From Diphasiastrum complanatum (taxonomy: Eukaryota; Streptophyta; Lycopodiopsida; Lycopodiales; Lycopodiaceae), in contig MU831920.1 in NCBI GenBank assembly GCA_029204225.1, positions 32,895-96,894 on the forward strand: a DNA stretch of 64,000 nt, read 5' to 3'. The notes under the pieces are model-generated. The model was given only the letters and a program-made list of their open reading frames with translations. It did not search any database and was not told the DNA's origin. Position numbers and translations under genes: made by a program. Shown here piece after piece: positions 58,931 to 64,000 of the stretch. Within the stretch, counting starts at the first letter, position 1, and every line of letters begins with the position of its first letter.

Positions 58931-59315
58931 TGTAGAAGGATTTGGGGAAAGAAGGCAGAGATCTCTGTGAGTGCAATAGGAGTCGGAAGGCTTGAAAAAA
59001 CCACAACAAAGGCCGAAATAGCAATAGCAGGGGCGGATGCGATCAGTACAATGTGAACACAGCAGGGAGGGCACGAACAGCAGGGCGATGGGCATACAAC
59101 AGAGAGGGCGCGGACAGTAGGGCGATCGGCAGGGAGAGAGATGAAGCAAGGGGGGGGGATTAGGTTAAAAAAATATATATTTATATATTAAATATTAAAA
59201 AATATTATATATTAAAAAATAATATAAATTGTGGTACCGCGGATCAGTATGGATCCGCGGTACCACAGTGGATCCGCGGTACCGGGATCCACGGATCCCG
59301 GTACCGCTGGATCTA

Positions 59316-59317
<2 letters not shown>

Positions 59318-59372
<55 letters not shown>
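59318..59372. repeat. (TA)n tract 3 at the head-to-head hAT junction
   Basis: About 55 bp of TA flanked by TATGATA on the left and TATCATA on the right, the inward ends of the two flanking elements. Confidence 0.95.
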
Positions 59373-59373
<1 letters not shown>

Positions 59374-62300
59374 TAGGTCCCGCGGTACTGGGTACCGCGG
59401 ATCCCGGTACCGCGGGACCATACTGGTACCGCGGTACCATGATGGTACCGCGGTACCACAATATAATAATATATTTATTATTTAATATTTTTTTTAATTT
59501 TTTTTTACCTAAACCTACCCGCCCCCCTCGCATTTCCTCTGAAATTTTTTTGAGCCCTCTCCGCCCTGCCATCGCTGCTGGTTTTTCTTGCCTGCCTTTG
59601 ATTCCTTGCGTCGCCCATCGCCCACGCAACGCCCTGCCTTGCATCTGATTTCCTTTGCCCTGCACTCGCCCATTTTCAGCGTCTCTCCAACAGTGAACCC
59701 TGCTGTTTTTTTTCCAGCAATCCATCCCTCATTTCATCTGCAATGGTGCAATCCGACCTTTCCGGTCTGTGGGACGAGGTAGACATTGTCAGGCGGGTTG
59801 CCGACAAGGCCAACAAGACCGGTCAGAAGATCGTGCGCTGCCGATACTGTCTCGTCGAGTTTGCTGCATCCCTCACTCGCCTTAAAGGCCATCTGCTCGG
59901 TGCACGCGCCAAAAATGGTGCCACCTTGAATGCTGCCCCTTGTGGCAGCATGACCGTCCCCGACAGGCAGCGACTACTGGACACCTACGGGCCGCGGCTC
60001 GTGGCAGGGGAGAACACCATTTCGGAGGGCGTTCTCCGATTTTGCACCGCTCCTTATGTGACTAACCCAGAGTTGTTGCCTGCTTGGCTGGCACGCACGA
60101 GGAGAGGGAGTGCATCCTCCTCTGGTCCCTTTGCCCCTCAGACAGCTCTGCCTCATGCACCCCCATCTGCTCAGATTCCGGTGGATCCCGTCCCATCGCG
60201 TCCGACAGTTGCCACTGCGGTTCCACCACCACCCACTGTTGCTCGCACTTCACCAGTCTACGACTTTCTCATGGACTCTCCGCCACCCGAGCAGGCCCAG
60301 GATGGTACTGGGCGGGCCTTCGAGGATGTGGAAGAGATCCCTTCTTCCTTCCCTTCCCATCCGGATGACCTCCTCAGCCAGCAGTTTTCGTACCCCATGC
60401 CAGATGTTGCCCCTCCACCGGTGCACCCCACCTATGCTGCTGCACCCATCCCTGCCAGTGCATCACACTCTCCCCATTCCACGTCTACAGCCGATGCATC
60501 CACCAGCGCCCAGCTGTCGCGTCATCGTCCATTCCCGTCACGGTTGGTGCACCGTGCTGGAGGTCCACCACCCGTCGTCCACCAGGGAGAGCCCTCGTGC
60601 AGCAGACCATTCGCGGCGCGCATCAGCCGCACATGGACAGAGAGGCCACACAGGCCGTGGCCAGTCTGGTTTACGAGCTGAACCTGCCCTTTGCCATCAC
60701 CAACTCTGAGCCCTTTAGAAGGGCCTTCCGCCTTGCACAATCTGTCAGCCCTAGCTGGAGAGTCCCTAGTTCAGAGGTTGTCCGCACACACATGCTGAGG
60801 GATAGGGTCGAGTCCTTGTCTAGAGAGATGGAGCCTCTGCGTCGGCACTGGGCCACTTACGGTTGCAGCATCATGTCCGATGGCTGGACTGATGTCAGGA
60901 GGAGGCCGATCCTCAACATACTGGTCTCCAGCTGCATGGGCACACAGTTTTTGAGGGCAGTGGATTGCAGCAGGGGGGGGAGAGTCATATCTGCAGAGTT
61001 CATGTTTGATGTCATCAGGTCTTCCATCCTAGCCATAGGCCCACAGCATGTCGTCACGGTGGTGACGGACAATGCCACGAACTGCATTCAGATGGGTGTA
61101 CTGCTAGAGGCCGAGTTCCCTCATATTGTTCATACCCCCTGTGCAGCCCACGGCATAGACCTTTTGATGGGGGACATTGGAGCACTTCCCTGGGTTAGAG
61201 CCATCGTCCGGGAGGCCCTCTTCCTGGTGACTTTTGTCACCAGAAAGAGGCGTGTTCTTGCCATGTTCCGGGTGTTTAGCCATCTGGACCTCCGTAAGCC
61301 AGCCCCCCACGCACTTTGCATTCGACTTGGTGGTCATCGACCGTTTGATCAGGTGCAGGGCCCAGCTTCTACAGATGGTTGCCAGTGATCTTTGGGGTGC
61401 CAGTACATTTCCGCACACTGAGGATGGGGAGCACTTTTCTTCCACGGTGAGGGGAGACCAGTTCTGGAGGGATGCACAGACATTGTCAGGACTGCTTCGA
61501 CCACTCTACATTGTGCTCCGCATGGCTGACAGCGAGGGGTCGACACTTGGACTGGTGTATGAGCTCATGGACCGGATTGGACAGTTCCTGCAGCTGCCCA
61601 TCTTGCAGCCAGAGAGGTAAGCGGTACAGTGTTGCAATTGACCTTTATCTTTTCAGTACTTGCTAGTTTGTTTTTCTGTCAATGTTAAGCTTTTTCGTAA
61701 TGCCCTAAACCACATGCCCCTCACCTGCAGGATGACAGAGCTGAAGTTCATATGGGAGACGCGATGGAACTACTTCCACAGGAGTATCCACAGCGTTGCA
61801 CACATGCTGCATCCCCTCTTCCTCTCTCCGACACAGATCGCAGACAGGGAGCTCGAGGCCGATTGGCTTCAGTACATTCACAGGGTGGGTCCACACATAG
61901 GTTTGGATCCTATCAGGCTCATGGAGGAGCTCGCTGCATTTCGTTTCGGCATGGGCACATTCGGCCACCCGGCTGCCCAGGATCCAGAGAGGAGGCAGCT
62001 ACCCATTACCTGGTGGACCATGTTCGGTAGCACATACCCATCTATACAGCGTCTTGCACTGCGTGTCCTTTCTCAGGTATGCATCTCATTTTATCCTCCA
62101 TTTTTTGTGTTTCGTTGAAGTTTCACCTTTGCCACAATGTGCTGAAGTATTTCAATGCACGCACCACAGGACTGTGCTGCCTCTGTGTGTGAGCGTAATT
62201 GGAGCACATGGGCACTGATTCACACGAGGAGAAGAAACCGGTTGTCAGTGAGTCAGTTGGAGCGGTTGGTGTTCTGTAGCACCAACGCACGTCTCGCCAG

Positions 62301-64000
62301 GAGGCTTCCGACCATTACGAGCGCATTGCAGGTGATAAGCTAATCTTTCATAGCATGTTGGTTGACTCCTGGTATGTTGGTTTCATTTCTTGAAAAAGTT
62401 GTCTCTCTGACATGCAAATTTTAAACCTTGCAGACGAAGATATCTGATTTGGAGCGCCAGGTTGACTTGCCTACGGACAGCACCCATCCCATGCCTGCAG
62501 ATGACCTGGGCACACAGTTGATGGCAGAGAGAGAGAGGGAGCTTGCCGAGATGAGAGAGAGAGAGCTTGGGCTTGAGCACAGAGAGCCCCCCATTGTATG
62601 AGGCAAATGAGCCAGTGTCAGAGGATGAGCATGATGAGGATGAGCCCATTCGGGTTGTGTTTGCCAGACCAGAGAGGGATGAGGCAGATTATACAGGTGC
62701 AGGGCACACGCCACGGGCAGGGGTCACAGGTGCATCACGTGGCAGAGGTGGGACACATGGCACAGGTTATACCGGCAGACAGGCAGGGCACACAGGGGGG
62801 GGCAGTGGCATACCTACCTATGTCGACATGATGGAGGAGGCTCTTGATAGAGGGCAGAGTGGTTTAGATGCTGGTCCCGCAGATGTTTGGATGCGTGCAG
62901 CACAGAGATGGCCGTTACTACGACAGCACACCAGAGGAGGCACCTGATGACTTTCATTGCACAGATTGGGAGGCCATGCAGGGTCTACAGGGTGCACATG
63001 ATGAGGCACGGGATGAGGCTTGGGTTGATTCAGGGGTTGGTGCACAGGATGATTCAGAGGTCGGTGCACAGGATGATTTAGAGGCTGGTGCACAGGATGA
63101 GTCCCAGAGCCCAGAGCATTTGTATTCGGATGCCCAGCTGGCCGACTTGGTTGCCACATTGGATTCAGAGGCCCAGCAGATGCCGAGTGTCAGGGCGCCC
63201 CCATCATCTCTTGCCAGCATGCCACACACAGAGTCCCAGCCAGAGCAGCCGCATGAGGTGCCTACAGTTCCTCCAGCTCCTCAGAGGGTGTATGTGCGTC
63301 GCACAGCTCCTCCAGTGCCACCGATGCCATTTAGGCCTGCATCCCCTCCATCGCCGTCCACTTCTGCAGCACCAGGTCTCCATGGCAGGCCACCATCTGT
63401 GCCCAGGTTTTCTCTTGCAGCGCCCACATCCACAGTGGCTCCTCCAGTGGCAGCACCCACGTCACATCCTCCTCCTTTGGCAGCACCCAGGATGTACCAG
63501 TACCGGCCACCACAGCGCCCCTTTCAGTACATATCGCCACTGTACTCGCCTCCTGCACAGCCAGTTCCTCCACCTGCAGCAGCCCCACGGGCACACACTC
63601 CACGAGCTCATCCTCCTCGCTCAGTTGCACAGGGAGTTCCCTCTTTTGCTTCCCTATCCCAGCCGGCCTCAGCTTGGGCCCAGCCTAGCCAGCCAGGTGA
63701 TTTGCATGGGGGTGACGAGGCATTGACAGCTCCTCTTGTCCGCAAGAGACCAGGCAGGCCCAAGGGTGCACCGAACAAGAAAGGCAAGGCACAGAAACTG
63801 CCAGGGAGGAGAGGACGACCACACAGGGCTCCAGGTACAGGTAGAGGTGCAGTATCACAGCCAGTTGGAGCAGGTGTTGTTGGTTTGGCCTGCTTGGGGG
63901 CTGATGCGGAGGCTGATTGGGAGGATGAGGATGACGAGTCTTCCCCCTCGGATACACAGCCCATGCCAGTTCCAGACAGGCAGAGATATCGGCTGCGAGA
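59366..64000 (+). mobile_element. Near-complete hAT-superfamily DNA transposon, runs off the window
   Basis: Left end TATCATAGGTCCCGCGG, then GGTACCGCGGATCCCGGTACC-type repeats to about 59455, an A/T-rich leader, and a four-exon BED/hAT transposase from 59743. The right terminus lies past 64000. Coding DNA is GC-rich compared with the rest of the window, which suggests a different base-composition history. Confidence 0.85.
59743..64000 (+). CDS. hAT-superfamily transposase with BED finger, DUF659-type core and AT-hook tail (frameshifted, 3' end outside)
   Basis: Exons: 59743-61616, 61731-62076, 62170-62331 and 62434 to beyond 64000. All introns are GT-AG and phases agree. Domains: BED finger (residues about 5-50, VRCRYCLVEFAASLTRLKGH), a Pro/Ser-rich linker, DUF659-type core (LPFAITNSEPFRRAF, CSIMSDGWTDVRRRP, VVTDNATNC, HTPCAAHGIDLL), the C-terminal hAT dimerisation region in exons 2-3 (LKFIWETRWNYF; CERNWSTWALIHTRRRNRLS), then in exon 4 a coiled, acidic, Pro-rich tail with two AT-hook-like motifs (RKRPGRPKGAPNKKGK and GRRGRPHRAPG). 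Four single-base frame changes are needed: near 60509-60511, 61303-61308, 62587-62592 and about 62880-62905. The first three are in C runs, so sequencing error is possible. Family role: it excises and inserts the element, leaving 8-bp duplications. Confidence 0.85.

Larger units (their letters stand above)
58346..59317 (-). mobile_element. hAT deletion derivative with a remnant BED exon (minus strand)
   Basis: Both ends have GGTACCGCGGTACC-type subterminal repeats (58357-58440 and 59233-59310), and (TA)n tracts adjoin both. The inside keeps only the 5' coding tip of the transposase, on the minus strand (about 58925-58790), plus a tandem repeat. It is therefore head to head with the large element to its right, sharing the (TA)n at 59318-59372. 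Confidence 0.75.

Noticed and set aside
60084-60709. Alternative frames of up to 199 codons overlapping the hAT transposase
   Set aside because: GC-rich coding DNA leaves other frames open by chance; only the frame with BED and DUF659-type motifs has family support.

Overview
This is a plant nuclear window from a large, repeat-rich genome. Two intron patterns, nested Copia, Ty3 and hAT elements, a plant-type PHD/GNAT chromatin protein, a plant KxDL protein and long (CT)n tracts all point to a land plant. The low gene density, degenerate nested LTR elements and a 2.9-kb intron would suit a gymnosperm or a fern, but the sequence alone does not decide the species. Only two loci look like ordinary working host genes: an Agenet/PHD/GNAT acetyltransferase of the IDM1/ROS4 type (9968-18037, +, eight coding exons that join in frame to 968 codons) and a single-exon KxDL (BORC/BLOC-1 type) protein (41226-41606, -).

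Layout. 1-3075: truncated Copia element (-). 3.1-9.4 kb: scraps of a Ty3 element (+), four (CT)n tracts, and about a dozen copies of a ~105-125 bp repeat whose minus strand carries tRNA-like A and B boxes. 9.4-18.3 kb: the IDM1-like gene, with a 208-bp hAT-type MITE and a perfect 8-bp target duplication in its last intron. 18.3-22 kb: little. 22.1-26.9 kb: Copia element (-). 27.4-31.9 kb: a Ty3 element (-) with only gag and protease between its LTRs. 32.2-33.9 kb: an unrecognised broken gene (-) with 63-69 bp tandem repeats. 34.06-34.24 kb: a degenerate 7-bp array in perfect register. 35.4-36.4 kb: a coiled-coil gag/protease-like remnant (+), cut by another Copia copy (36.4-38.0 kb, -). 38.6-40.1 kb: a third Copia family (-). 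41.2-41.8 kb: the KxDL gene. 42.4-52.3 kb: a Copia element with both LTRs (+), whose integrase region is replaced by about 4.7 kb of foreign DNA. That DNA holds a Ty3 fragment (-), a histone H3 pseudogene with a CENH3-like loop 1 (-), and an unrecognised two-exon gene (+) with its own G-box/TATA promoter. 53.1-53.4 kb: Ty3 gag scrap. 56.5-57.7 kb: degenerate LINE (+). 58.05-64 kb: a run of hAT elements separated by (TA)n tracts. It comprises a ~200-bp MITE, a ~970-bp deletion derivative (-) and a near-complete BED/hAT transposase element (+) that runs off the window; all share GGTACCGCGG-type subterminal repeats.

The genes do not form a pathway. The window is mainly a record of nested transposition around two housekeeping-type genes. 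The parts most worth following are the CENH3-like pseudogene, the (TA)n-associated hAT family, the tRNA-like tandem repeat and the two unrecognised genes.
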